A stretch of 64,000 bases of DNA. Origin: Pseudomonas sp. R4-35-07. GTDB taxonomy: Bacteria > Pseudomonadota > Gammaproteobacteria > Pseudomonadales > Pseudomonadaceae. The notes below the pieces were generated by a model. The model saw only the letters and a list, made by a program, of their open reading frames with translations, was not told the DNA's origin and made no database searches. Location of the stretch: assembly GCF_003852235.1 (NCBI RefSeq), contig NZ_CP027732.1:2480001-2544000 (forward strand). The letters are read 5' to 3'. This document shows positions 18,063-26,729 of the stretch, piece by piece (position 1 is the first letter of the stretch; each line of letters opens with the position of its first letter). A program made the translations under genes and the position numbers.

Positions 18063-19154
18063 ATGTCCGCTTTGTTCGAACCGTTCAAACTCAAAGACGT
18101 AACCCTGCGCAATCGCATTGCCATCCCGCCGATGTGCCAATACATGGCCGACGACGGCATGGTCAATGACTGGCACCACGTGCACCTGGCCGGCATGGCC
18201 CGTGGCGGCGCCGGCCTGCTGGTGGTCGAGGCCACTGCCGTCGCGCCGGAGGGGCGTATCACCCCAGGCTGCGCCGGTATCTGGAGCGATGCCCATGCCC
18301 AGGCGTTCGTGCCGATGGTCAAGGCGATCAAGGCTGCAGGTTCCGTACCCGGTATCCAGATTGCCCACGCCGGTCGCAAAGCCAGCGCCAACCGTCCATG
18401 GGAAGGCGACGACCACATCCCGGCCTCCGATGCCCGTAGCTGGGAAACCATCGCCCCGTCGGCCATTGCGTTCGGCGCGAACCTGCCCAACGTACCGCGT
18501 GCCATGACCCTGGACGACATCGCCCGCGTCCAGCAAGACTTCGTCGACGCCGCCCGTCGTGCCCGTGACGCCGGTTTTGAATGGATCGAGCTGCACTTCG
18601 CCCATGGCTACCTGGGCCAGAGCTTTTTCTCCGAACACTCCAACCAGCGTACCGACGCCTACGGTGGCAGCTTCGACAACCGCAGCCGCTTCCTCCTGGA
18701 AACCCTGGCCGCCGTGCGTGAAGTCTGGCCGGAAAACCTGCCGCTCACCGCCCGCTTCGGCGTGATTGAGTACGACGGCCGTGATGAGCAGACCCTCACC
18801 GAGTCCATCGAACTGGCCCGCCGATTCAAGGCCGGTGGCCTGGACCTGCTGAGCGTCAGCGTTGGGTTCACCATTCCCGACACCAACATCCCGTGGGGCC
18901 CGGCGTTCATGGGCCCGATTGCCGAACGTGTGCGCCGTGAAGCCGGTATTCCGGTGACCTCGGCGTGGGGCTTTGGTACACCGCAACTGGCCGAAAGCGC
19001 GCTGCAGGCCGGGCATCTTGACCTGGTCTCCGTGGGCCGTGCGCACCTGGCCGATCCGCATTGGGCGTACTTTGCGGCCAAGGAACTGGGCGTGGACAAG
19101 TCGTCGTGGACCTTGCCGGCGCCGTATGCGCATTGGTTGGAACGTTATCGCTGA
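18063..19154 (+). CDS. xenA: Xenobiotic reductase XenA (Old Yellow Enzyme family)
   Basis: A 363-residue FMN-dependent NADPH oxidoreductase that reduces activated alkenes, quinones and nitro compounds. It belongs to the YqjM/XenA class: the second-residue region FEPFKLKDVTLRNRI, the flavin-tuning cysteine in PPMCQYMA (about residue 25), HAGRKAS, the HxAH-type pair in ELHFAHGYLGQSFFS, and VGRAHLADPHW near the end. Length equals that of P. putida XenA as I recall it. The ATG at 18063 follows GGAG. The divergent ArsR-type gene and palindrome suggest induction by electrophilic substrates. Confidence 0.92.
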   Translation: MSALFEPFKLKDVTLRNRIAIPPMCQYMADDGMVNDWHHVHLAGMARGGAGLLVVEATAVAPEGRITPGCAGIWSDAHAQAFVPMVKAIKAAGSVPGIQIAHAGRKASANRPWEGDDHIPASDARSWETIAPSAIAFGANLPNVPRAMTLDDIARVQQDFVDAARRARDAGFEWIELHFAHGYLGQSFFSEHSNQRTDAYGGSFDNRSRFLLETLAAVREVWPENLPLTARFGVIEYDGRDEQTLTESIELARRFKAGGLDLLSVSVGFTIPDTNIPWGPAFMGPIAERVRREAGIPVTSAWGFGTPQLAESALQAGHLDLVSVGRAHLADPHWAYFAAKELGVDKSSWTLPAPYAHWLERYR

Positions 19155-19173
19155 GCTAGCGACTCGGTAAAAC

Positions 19174-19262
19174 TGTGGGAGGGGGCTTGCTCCCGATGGC
19201 GGTGGGTCAGTAGCAGATAAGCTGCCTGATCCACCGCCATCGGGAGCAAGCCCCCTCCCACA
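19174..19262. repeat. REP doublet (REPIN), GTGGGAGGGGGCTTGCTCCCGAT family
   Basis: Two inverted REP units (TGTGGGAGGGGGCTTGCTCC and its complement) around a short loop, a structure common between genes of fluorescent pseudomonads. It lies downstream of xenA and can form a long hairpin. Similar copies occur at 21572, 34905 and 57058. Confidence 0.9.
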
Positions 19263-19325
19263 TTTGGTTTTCATACATCAGGAATACCGAGCTACCTGAT
19301 ACAGAGCTGATACGCGAAAGATAGC

Positions 19326-19342
19326 AAATGAGAATAGATGTC
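19326..19342. promoter_or_regulatory. Possible Fur box upstream of TonB receptor
   Basis: AAATGAGAATAGATGTC resembles the left half of a Fur box (AATGAGAAT) with a weaker right half, about 90 bases before the receptor start. Iron control of a siderophore receptor is expected, but the match is imperfect. Confidence 0.4.
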
Positions 19343-19428
19343 AAACGCGAATGCGTTGATATATGATGCGCGGCGAATTCTTGGCAGGTTTGCCGCCCCA
19401 TCTGGCTCATTCACTAGGTTCAACATCC

Positions 19429-21555
19429 ATGCGTCGTACCCTGATTTCCATCTGTGTGCTGCAGGCGTTTTCCCCGTTCAGTTGGGCAGATAGTGCCCCC
19501 ACCGAAAACACCAGCCTTGAGTTGCAAGCGACCACTGTGACCGGCACGGCGGATTTCGAGACGGCTCAAGGACCGGTCAAGGGCTACCACGCCACGCGAT
19601 CAGCCAGTGCGACGCGCACCGACACCTCGATTCATGAAACCCCGCAGTCCATCAGCGTGGTGTCCAGGGATGTGGTCGAAGACATCGGCGCAACGCGCCT
19701 GCAGGATGCCCTTGACTATGCCGGCGGGGTTGGCCGCGCCAACAACTTCGGTGGCCAGGGCCTGACCACCTTCACCGTGCGGGGCTTTACCACCGGTGAG
19801 TTCTACCGCAACGGTTTCCCGATCAATCGCGGTTACCCGAACATGCCGGATGCCAATACCATCGAGCGCCTCGAGGTGTTGCGCGGCCCGGCGACCATGC
19901 TCTACGGCCGTGGCGACCCCGGTGGCACGTTCAACGTGGTGTCCAAGCAGCCGCTGGCCGAACGCAGCGTCACCCTGGGCAGCCAAGTCAATGACCAAGG
20001 CATGAAGCGCGGCACCCTGGATGCCTCCGGCCCGCTGGACGAAGCAGGCCGCCTGGCATATCGCCTGAATGTGGTGGGCGAGGGCGGTGACACCTTCCGC
20101 GATCACGTCGAGACCGAACGCTACGGCGTGACACCGGTGCTCACCTGGCAGGCCAGCGATGACACCAAGGTGATCTTCGAAGGCGACTTCATGCGTAACA
20201 ATGCCCCCTTGGACCGTGGCCTGACGCGTTATCCGAATCAGCGAGGCACGCCGTCGCGCGAGACGTTCTGGGGCGACAAGGACGTGGGCAAGCTGCACAA
20301 CGACAACAACATGGCGCAGTTGCGTTTCGAGCATGCGCTCAATGACAACTGGACGTTGGGCGGTGGTTTCCAATGGTTGGACGGGACGTTGAAGGGCAAC
20401 GCAATCGAGGCTAACGGCCTGGGCGCCGATGGCCGTACCCTGGAACGCAATTTTAACTACCGCAAGCTGGAGTGGACCGACAAGGACTATCAGCTCAACC
20501 TGACCGGGCATTTCTCCACCGCTGGTTTCGAGCACACCTTGCTGACCGGCATCGAGTACGAAGACTACGACTATAAGTCGATCATCCAGCGCTCCAGCGC
20601 CACTGCGGGCACTTACCCGATCGATATCTTCAACCCGGTCTACGGCCAGGCGCGCCCACCGCTGACGCGCACGCCGACCCATGACAAGGAAAACCTCAAG
20701 ACCTACGCGGCCTTCGTGCAGGACCAGGTGGCCCTGACCGAGCGCTTGAAAGTCCTGGCCGGTGCACGTTTCGAACGGTTTGAACATGACTATGAAAGTT
20801 ATGTGCCCGGCGTGAACCCCTTTCAGAGCGCAGAAAACGCCGTCACCCCACGTGTGGGTGTGATCTACGACCTCACCGATACCGTCGCGGTGTATGCCGA
20901 CGCCGCACGTTCGTTCAAGCCGAACACCGGTGCGGCACGCGAAGGCGGTGGCTTCGCGCCAGAAAAGGGCAAGTCCTATGAGATGGGGATCAAGTGGGAA
21001 GCCCTGGACCGCCAACTGAGCGTCGATGCTTCGATTTATCAGATCGACAAGAAAAACGTACTGACCACCGACCCGGTGGTCAACACGTTCAGCGTCGCCG
21101 CCGGTGAAGTGCGCAGCCGAGGCTTTGACCTCAACGTCGCGGGCAACCTCACGCCTGAGTGGCGCATGATCGGCGGCTATGCCTACGTGGACGCCGAAGT
21201 CACCAAGGACAACAGCATCCGCTCCGGCACGCGCTTGTTGAATATTCCGCGCAACAGCTTCAGCCTGCTCAACGTCTATGAGTTCCAGGACGGCGCCCTC
21301 AAGGGCCTGGGCCTGGGCGCCGGCGGCAAATACGTCGACCAGCGCGCCGGCCAGACCGCCAATACCGCCTTCTCGATGGACGCCTACACCGTGGTTGATC
21401 TGCTGGGCTACTACAAGGTCAACGAACAGGTACGCCTGAACCTGGACGTGAAAAACCTGTTCAATCGCGAGTATGAGGAAGGCGCGTTCGGCAATATCTA
21501 CGCCTATCCAGGCGCACCGCGCACGGTGCAGGTCGGAATCTCCTACACCCTCTGA
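19429..21555 (+). CDS. TonB-dependent siderophore receptor
   Basis: A 708-residue outer-membrane receptor. It has a signal peptide (first about 21 residues, ending FSWA), a TonB-box-like stretch near LQATTVTG, a plug domain (TPQSISVVSRDVVEDIGA; TTFTVRGFTTGEFYRNGF; ERLEVLRGPATMLYGRGDPG) and a 22-strand barrel ending PRTVQVGISYTL. It lacks the N-terminal STN signalling domain, so it should not drive its own sigma/anti-sigma pair. The sequence is of the FhuE/FpvA-like hydroxamate receptor class; the siderophore is unknown. The start at 19429 was chosen because the signal peptide begins there. Confidence 0.9.
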   Translation: MRRTLISICVLQAFSPFSWADSAPTENTSLELQATTVTGTADFETAQGPVKGYHATRSASATRTDTSIHETPQSISVVSRDVVEDIGATRLQDALDYAGGVGRANNFGGQGLTTFTVRGFTTGEFYRNGFPINRGYPNMPDANTIERLEVLRGPATMLYGRGDPGGTFNVVSKQPLAERSVTLGSQVNDQGMKRGTLDASGPLDEAGRLAYRLNVVGEGGDTFRDHVETERYGVTPVLTWQASDDTKVIFEGDFMRNNAPLDRGLTRYPNQRGTPSRETFWGDKDVGKLHNDNNMAQLRFEHALNDNWTLGGGFQWLDGTLKGNAIEANGLGADGRTLERNFNYRKLEWTDKDYQLNLTGHFSTAGFEHTLLTGIEYEDYDYKSIIQRSSATAGTYPIDIFNPVYGQARPPLTRTPTHDKENLKTYAAFVQDQVALTERLKVLAGARFERFEHDYESYVPGVNPFQSAENAVTPRVGVIYDLTDTVAVYADAARSFKPNTGAAREGGGFAPEKGKSYEMGIKWEALDRQLSVDASIYQIDKKNVLTTDPVVNTFSVAAGEVRSRGFDLNVAGNLTPEWRMIGGYAYVDAEVTKDNSIRSGTRLLNIPRNSFSLLNVYEFQDGALKGLGLGAGGKYVDQRAGQTANTAFSMDAYTVVDLLGYYKVNEQVRLNLDVKNLFNREYEEGAFGNIYAYPGAPRTVQVGISYTL

Positions 21556-21571
21556 CGCTGTACACAGTTCC

Positions 21572-21666
21572 AAATGTGGGAGGGGGCTTGCCCCCGATTG
21601 CGGTGTGTCAGTCTCAATATTTTTGACTGATATACCGCTATCGGGGGCAAGCCCCCTCCCACATTT
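21572..21666. repeat. REP doublet (REPIN)
   Basis: AAATGTGGGAGGGGGCTTGC and its complement flank a roughly 55-base loop. It belongs to the same family as 19174-19262, though the inner arms read CCCCCGA instead of TCCCGA. It separates the convergent receptor and GntR genes. Confidence 0.9.
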
Positions 21667-21690
21667 GATCCCATTTATCCCCTGGGCGCG

Positions 21691-22413
21691 CTACAACGGC
21701 GTCAACACATTCATCACCGTATCCAACGCCACCCGTGTGTCATCCAACTGCACCAACGAGGCATGCCGCGCGCCCAGTGCGTCGCGGTTTTTGATCGCGG
21801 TGAGGATCGCCTTGTGCCGGGGCAGGCTCAGGCCCTGGATATCCGGGCGGCGGTTGGTGATGTTGATCGACTCGCGCAACGGCAGCGAGAGCATGTTGCA
21901 CATATAGGCGAGCAGGTCGTTGCGGGTGGCGTCGGCAATGGCGCGGTGAAAGTCCAGGTCGGCCTGCAACAGGTCTTCGTGGGTTTTCGCGGTTTCCATG
22001 CCCACGTAGGCTTTTTCGATGGTGGCGATGTCTTCGTCGGTGGCGGTGGTCGCGGCCATGGCGGCGATTTCCGGTTCGAGAATGCGCCGCACGCCGGCCA
22101 GGGTGTTGAAAAACTCGCTGTGGGGCGTGGACTGCATCAACCAGGACAGCACGTCCGGGTCGAGCAGGTGCCACTTCAAGCGTGGCCGCACCACGGCGCC
22201 CACCCGAGGCTTGGAATACACCAGGCCCTTGGCGCTGAGCACCCGCGTCGCCTCGCGCAACACCGAACGGCTGACCTTGTATTCCTCGCACAGCGTGGCT
22301 TCCATGGGCAGTCTTTCTTCCGGTTTGAAGCGTCCGGAAACGATGTGCATGCCCAAGTCCTGAACGATCTGGGCATGCATGCTCTTGCGCGGCTTGGGCG
22401 GCTGGTGATCCAT
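21691..22413 (-). CDS. GntR/FCD regulator of the arabinose locus
   Basis: A 240-residue GntR protein: winged helix with HAQIVQDLGMHIVSGRF and LCEEYKVSRSVLREATRVL (about residues 12-60), then a C-terminal FCD domain with the metal-ligand pattern DLDFHRAIADATRN and the later PRHKAILTAI histidine. It resembles DgoR/LldR-type regulators of sugar-acid catabolism. The start at 22413 gives the normal family length; the frame is open further upstream. It lies just downstream of the arabinonate dehydratase on the same strand and is the likely regulator of the ATAGTnCTACTA sites. Confidence 0.88.
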   Translation of the reverse strand: MDHQPPKPRKSMHAQIVQDLGMHIVSGRFKPEERLPMEATLCEEYKVSRSVLREATRVLSAKGLVYSKPRVGAVVRPRLKWHLLDPDVLSWLMQSTPHSEFFNTLAGVRRILEPEIAAMAATTATDEDIATIEKAYVGMETAKTHEDLLQADLDFHRAIADATRNDLLAYMCNMLSLPLRESINITNRRPDIQGLSLPRHKAILTAIKNRDALGARHASLVQLDDTRVALDTVMNVLTPL

Positions 22414-22461
22414 AACGACGGGCAGGCTCTGGCTTAAATTCGCCGCATCATAGCATCCCAA

Positions 22462-24198
22462 TTAGTGGGAATGCCGTGGGACTTCGGCGCCACGGCAGCC
22501 CACCAGGAAGTCGAAGTCGCAACCCTGGTCGGCCTGCAGCACATGGTCGATGTACAGCTGGCGATAGCCGCCGACGATGAGTTTTTCGGGCGGCGCCAAA
22601 TCGGCCATGCGCGACGCCAATTCGGCGTCGGGAATGTCCAGGTGCAGGCGCCCGTTGGCGCAGTCGAGTTCGATCCAGTCACCTTCCTGCACGGCCGCCA
22701 ACGGCCCGCCCGCTGCGGCTTCCGGCGCCACATGCAGCACCACCGTGCCATAGGCGGTACCGCTCATGCGCGCATCGGAAATGCGCACCATGTCGGTCAC
22801 GCCTTGGGCCAGCAATTTGGCCGGCAGGCCCATGTTGCCGACTTCGGCCATGCCTGGGTAACCCTTGGGCCCGCAGTTTTTCATGACCAGGATCGAGTTG
22901 GCGTCCACGTCCAGTTCCGGATCGTTGATGCGCGCCTTGTACATGTCGAAGTTTTCGAACACTACCGCGCGGCCTCGGTGCTGCATCAGCTCGGCACTGG
23001 CGGCAGACGGTTTGAGCACCGCACCCAGCGGCGCCAGGTTACCGCGCAGCACGCAGATGCCGCCGTCGGCGCGGATCGGGTTGTCGAGGGTGCGGATCAC
23101 TTCGTCCTGGCCGTAGATCGGTGAGTCCTTGGTGTTCTCGCCCAAGGTTTTGCCGTTGACGGTCAAGGCATTCGGGTGCGGGATCAGGTTGGCTTCGCCC
23201 AGGCGGCGCAGTACGGCGGGCAGGCCGCCGGCGTAGTAGAACTCTTCCATCAGGAAGCGCCCCGAGGGTTGCAGGTCGACGATAGTCGGCATGCCACGCC
23301 CGATGCGGGTCCAGTCGTCCAGGTCCAGCTCGACGCCGATGCGCCCGGCGATGGCTTTCAAATGGATCACCGCGTTGGTCGAACCGCCGATGGCCGCGTT
23401 CACCCGGATCGCGTTTTCGAAGGCTTCCTTGGTGAGGATCTTTGACAGTTTCAAGTCTTCGCGCACCATCTCTACCGCTCGCATGCCCGACATGTGCGCC
23501 AGCACATAACGCCGCGCATCCACTGCCGGAATCGCCGCGTTGTGGGGCAGGGAGGTGCCCAGTGCCTCGGCCATGCAGGCCATGGTCGACGCGGTGCCCA
23601 TGGTGTTGCAGGTACCCGCCGAACGCGACATGCCGCCTTCGGCCGCGAGGAAATCATCCAGGGTAATGGTGCCGGCCTTGACCTGTTCGCTGAGCTGCCA
23701 CACCACCGTGCCCGAGCCGATGTCCTGGCCCTTGTGCTTGCCGTTGAGCATCGGCCCGCCGGTGACGACGATGGCCGGCACATCACAACTGGCGGCGCCC
23801 ATCAACAGGGCCGGGGTGGTTTTGTCGCAGCCGGTGAGCAGCACCACGCCATCGATCGGGTTGCCGCGAATCGCTTCTTCCACGTCCATGCTCGCCAGGT
23901 TGCGCGTCAGCATGGCGGTGGGGCGCAGGTTGGATTCGCCGTTGGAGAACACCGGAAATTCTACCGGGAAGCCACCGGCTTCGATCACACCGCGTTTAAC
24001 GTGCTCGGCGATCTGGCGGAAGTGCGCGTTGCACGGGGTCAGCTCCGACCAGGTGTTGCAGATGCCGATGATCGGCTTGCCATGGAACTGATGGTCGGCA
24101 ATGCCCTGGTTCTTCATCCAGCTGCGGTACATGAAGCCGTTCTTGTCGGCAGTACCGAACCACTGGGCGGAGCGTAGGCCGGGCTTTTTATCAGACAT
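22462..24198 (-). CDS. IlvD/Edd-family sugar-acid dehydratase, probably L-arabinonate dehydratase
   Basis: A 578-residue iron-sulfur dehydratase that should convert L-arabinonate to 2-keto-3-deoxy-L-arabinonate. The cluster cysteines are visible in ICNTWSELTPC, LLTGCDKTTPA and GTCNTMGTAS, and the magnesium-binding region follows. It ends VPRHSH, as pentonate dehydratases of this branch do. The ATG at 24198 follows AGAGA. It is divergent from the sugar-acid MFS gene with a candidate operator between. The same family also acts on D-fuconate, D-galactonate and xylonate; arabinonate is preferred because of the adjoining araFGH. Confidence 0.88.
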   Translation of the reverse strand: MSDKKPGLRSAQWFGTADKNGFMYRSWMKNQGIADHQFHGKPIIGICNTWSELTPCNAHFRQIAEHVKRGVIEAGGFPVEFPVFSNGESNLRPTAMLTRNLASMDVEEAIRGNPIDGVVLLTGCDKTTPALLMGAASCDVPAIVVTGGPMLNGKHKGQDIGSGTVVWQLSEQVKAGTITLDDFLAAEGGMSRSAGTCNTMGTASTMACMAEALGTSLPHNAAIPAVDARRYVLAHMSGMRAVEMVREDLKLSKILTKEAFENAIRVNAAIGGSTNAVIHLKAIAGRIGVELDLDDWTRIGRGMPTIVDLQPSGRFLMEEFYYAGGLPAVLRRLGEANLIPHPNALTVNGKTLGENTKDSPIYGQDEVIRTLDNPIRADGGICVLRGNLAPLGAVLKPSAASAELMQHRGRAVVFENFDMYKARINDPELDVDANSILVMKNCGPKGYPGMAEVGNMGLPAKLLAQGVTDMVRISDARMSGTAYGTVVLHVAPEAAAGGPLAAVQEGDWIELDCANGRLHLDIPDAELASRMADLAPPEKLIVGGYRQLYIDHVLQADQGCDFDFLVGCRGAEVPRHSH

Positions 24199-24218
24199 GA
24201 TCGATTCTCTTATTGTAT

Positions 24219-24303
24219 GACTATATGTTCTGAGCGTGGTTAAACATAAGCGCAAAATCGAAGCTTTGGAAGAGTTGTTTTGCAAATAGTCCTACTATAT
24301 AGT
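24219..24303. promoter_or_regulatory. Divergent promoter with ACTATAT operator elements
   Basis: GACTATAT at 24219-24226 and its complement within the perfect palindrome ACTATATAGT at 24294-24303. Just before the latter, ATAGT-CCT-ACTAT (24286-24298) forms another inverted repeat. The element AATAGTnCTACTA recurs at 34021 upstream of the arabinose dehydrogenase gene. Binding by the GntR regulator at 21691-22413 is inferred. Confidence 0.55.
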
Positions 24304-24390
24304 CTTTCTCAACTGAGGTATGACCCTGGCGGATTTTCGCGAGAGGCGTCCCCCGAGCTTCTATAAAAACAACAATCGGAGATCGACCCC

Positions 24391-25713
24391 ATGAGCCAGG
24401 AACTGCGGCTTATTCGGCGCATCACGCTGAAACTGATTCCCTTCCTGATCCTGCTGTACCTGATTGCCTACGTGGACCGCTCCGCCGTGGGCTTCGCCAA
24501 GCTGCACATGGGCGCCGACGTCGGCATCGGCGATGCGGCCTATGGCCTGGGCGCGGGGTTGTTCTTCATTGGCTACTTTCTGTTCGAGATTCCCAGCAAC
24601 CTGATGCTCGACCGCTTCGGCGCGCGGCGCTGGTTCGCGCGCATCATGATCACCTGGGGCACCATCACCATCGGCATGGCCTTTGTACAAGGGCCGCACA
24701 GCTTCTATGTGATGCGCTTTCTGCTCGGCGCGGCCGAGGCCGGGTTCTTTCCGGGCGTGCTGTACTACATCACCCAATGGTTCCCGGTGCGCCATCGCGG
24801 CAAGATCCTCGGGCTGTTCATCCTCTCCCAACCAATCGCGATGATGATTACCGGGCCCGTGTCCGGCGGCTTGCTGGGCATGGACGGCACCCTGGGCCTG
24901 CACGGCTGGCAGTGGCTGTTCATCGTGATCGGCACCCCGGCGATCCTGCTCACCTGGCCGGTGCTGCGCTACCTGCCGGACGGCCCCAGCCAAGTCAAGT
25001 GGATGAGCGAGGAAGAAAAGGCCTGGCTCACCGGTGAGCTCAACAAAGACCTGCAAGCCTACGGCCAGACCCGCCACGGCAACCCGCTGCATGCGCTCAA
25101 GGACAAGCGCGTGTTGCTGCTGGCGCTGTTCTACCTGCCGGTGACCTTGAGTATCTACGGCCTGGGCCTGTGGCTGCCGACCTTGATCAAGCAATTTGGC
25201 GGCAGTGACCTCACCACCGGTTTCATCTCCGCCGTGCCGTACATTTTCGGCATCATCGGCCTGCTGATCATCCCGCGCAGTTCCGACCGTTTGAATGACC
25301 GTTACGGCCACCTCGCCGTGCTCTATGTACTGGGCGCCATCGGCCTGTTCTTCAGCGCCTGGCTCAGTGTGCCGGTGCTGCAAATGGCGGCCCTGTGCCT
25401 GGCGGCGTTCGCGATGTTTTCCTGCACTGCAGTGTTCTGGACCTTGCCGGGGCGCTTCTTCGCCGGTGCCAGTGCGGCGGCCGGTATCGCGTTGATCAAT
25501 TCGGTGGGCAACCTTGGCGGCTACATCGGCCCGTTCGTGATCGGTGCGCTCAAGGAGTACACCGGCAACCTGGCGTCGGGCTTGTACTTTCTATCCGGTG
25601 TGATGCTGTTCGGGCTGGTGCTGACCCTGGTGGTCTATCGCCTGCTGGAACGCAAGCATGTGCTGCCCACCGAGCAATTCGCCGCCAGTGCCCGTGGCGC
25701 CACACGTACTTAA
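24391..25713 (+). CDS. MFS sugar-acid transporter (ACS family, GudP/DgoT type)
   Basis: A 440-residue 12-helix carrier of the anion:cation symporter family, which imports hexuronates, galactonate, glucarate and similar acids. Evidence is the family start LIPFLILLYLIAYVDRSAVGFA, motif A region FEIPSNLMLDRFGARRW after helix 2, and the central hydrophilic loop PSQVKWMSEEEKAWL with the KxWL pattern. GGAG precedes the ATG. It is the first gene of an operon running through the AraD1 and ALDH genes to araH, so it probably imports L-arabinonate or a related acid alongside the sugar importer. Confidence 0.9.
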   Translation: MSQELRLIRRITLKLIPFLILLYLIAYVDRSAVGFAKLHMGADVGIGDAAYGLGAGLFFIGYFLFEIPSNLMLDRFGARRWFARIMITWGTITIGMAFVQGPHSFYVMRFLLGAAEAGFFPGVLYYITQWFPVRHRGKILGLFILSQPIAMMITGPVSGGLLGMDGTLGLHGWQWLFIVIGTPAILLTWPVLRYLPDGPSQVKWMSEEEKAWLTGELNKDLQAYGQTRHGNPLHALKDKRVLLLALFYLPVTLSIYGLGLWLPTLIKQFGGSDLTTGFISAVPYIFGIIGLLIIPRSSDRLNDRYGHLAVLYVLGAIGLFFSAWLSVPVLQMAALCLAAFAMFSCTAVFWTLPGRFFAGASAAAGIALINSVGNLGGYIGPFVIGALKEYTGNLASGLYFLSGVMLFGLVLTLVVYRLLERKHVLPTEQFAASARGATRT

Positions 25714-25728
25714 TTCAGGAGAAATGGC

Positions 25729-26718
25729 ATGCGTTTAGTTCAGTTCGAGTTGCCCAACGGCGAACGCCGCGTCGGCGTAGTGGAAGGCACACAGCTGCGC
25801 GAAGTTCAGGCGGCGCGCAGCGTGCGTGAATTGGCCCTGGCCGCGATCGAAGCCGGTGTGGGCCTTGAGCAGCAGGTGAACCGCCTTGGCCTGGGCGACA
25901 GCCACGACTACGCTGCGTTGCTGGCCGAGCTCAAAGTGCTGCCGCCACTGGACCACCCGGACCCGGCCCATATGCTGATCAGCGGCACCGGCCTGACTCA
26001 CCTGGGCAGCGCCTCGGCGCGAGACAAAATGCACCAGGCCGGTGACGACACCGCCCTGACCGACACCATGCGCATCTTCAAATGGGGCGTTGAAGGCGGC
26101 AAGCCAGCCGCCGGGCAGGCGGGCGTGCAACCGGAGTGGTTCTATAAAGGCGACGGCAGCACCGTGGTGCGCCCCGGCGCAGCGTTCCCGGTACCGCCGT
26201 TTGCCGAAGACGCCGGCGAAGAGCCGGAAATCGGTGGCCTCTACGTGATCGGCCCGGACAGCAAGCCCTACCGTGTGGGCTTTGCGGTGGGCAACGAATT
26301 CTCCGACCATGTGATGGAACGCAAGAACTACCTGTACCTGGCCCATTCCAAACTGCGCAGTTGCAGCTACGGGCCGGAATTGCGCGTGGGCGAGTTGCCC
26401 CAGCACCTGGCAGGCACCAGCCGCATCCTGCGTAACGGCGAAGAAATCTGGCGGAACGAATTCCTCAGCGGCGAGGCCAATATGTGCCACAGCCTGGAAA
26501 ACCTCGAATACCACCACTTCAAATACCGCCAGTTCCTCAAGCCCGGCGATGTGCACATCCACTTCTTCGGCACTGCCACGCTGTCATTTGCCGACGGTAT
26601 ACGTACCCAGGCCGGCGATGTGTTCGAGATTACCCAGGCTGAATTCGGCGCGCCGCTGGTCAACCGTGTCGGCAGCGACGACGCGGTATTCGCACCCGGC
26701 AACGTCATTACCCTTTAA
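25729..26718 (+). CDS. AraD1/GguC-family protein (fumarylacetoacetate hydrolase fold)
   Basis: A 329-residue FAH-fold protein called GguC or AraD1 in other proteobacteria, regularly placed with arabinose or galactose oxidation genes. Visible features are the N-terminal MRLVQFELPNGERRVGVVEG, the substrate loop GTGLTHLGSA, and the metal-site pattern VGFAVGNEFSDHVMERKNYL. It may dehydrate 2-keto-3-deoxy-L-arabinonate to ketoglutarate semialdehyde, since no DapA-type dehydratase is present in the locus; that is inference. It follows the MFS gene by 15 bases with AGGAGA before the ATG. Confidence 0.85.
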   Translation: MRLVQFELPNGERRVGVVEGTQLREVQAARSVRELALAAIEAGVGLEQQVNRLGLGDSHDYAALLAELKVLPPLDHPDPAHMLISGTGLTHLGSASARDKMHQAGDDTALTDTMRIFKWGVEGGKPAAGQAGVQPEWFYKGDGSTVVRPGAAFPVPPFAEDAGEEPEIGGLYVIGPDSKPYRVGFAVGNEFSDHVMERKNYLYLAHSKLRSCSYGPELRVGELPQHLAGTSRILRNGEEIWRNEFLSGEANMCHSLENLEYHHFKYRQFLKPGDVHIHFFGTATLSFADGIRTQAGDVFEITQAEFGAPLVNRVGSDDAVFAPGNVITL

Positions 26719-26729
26719 AGGAGAGCCCC

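Noticed and set aside
19600-21573. 657-codon open frame opposite the TonB receptor gene
   Set aside because: Antisense shadow; the plus strand has an unambiguous signal peptide, plug and barrel.
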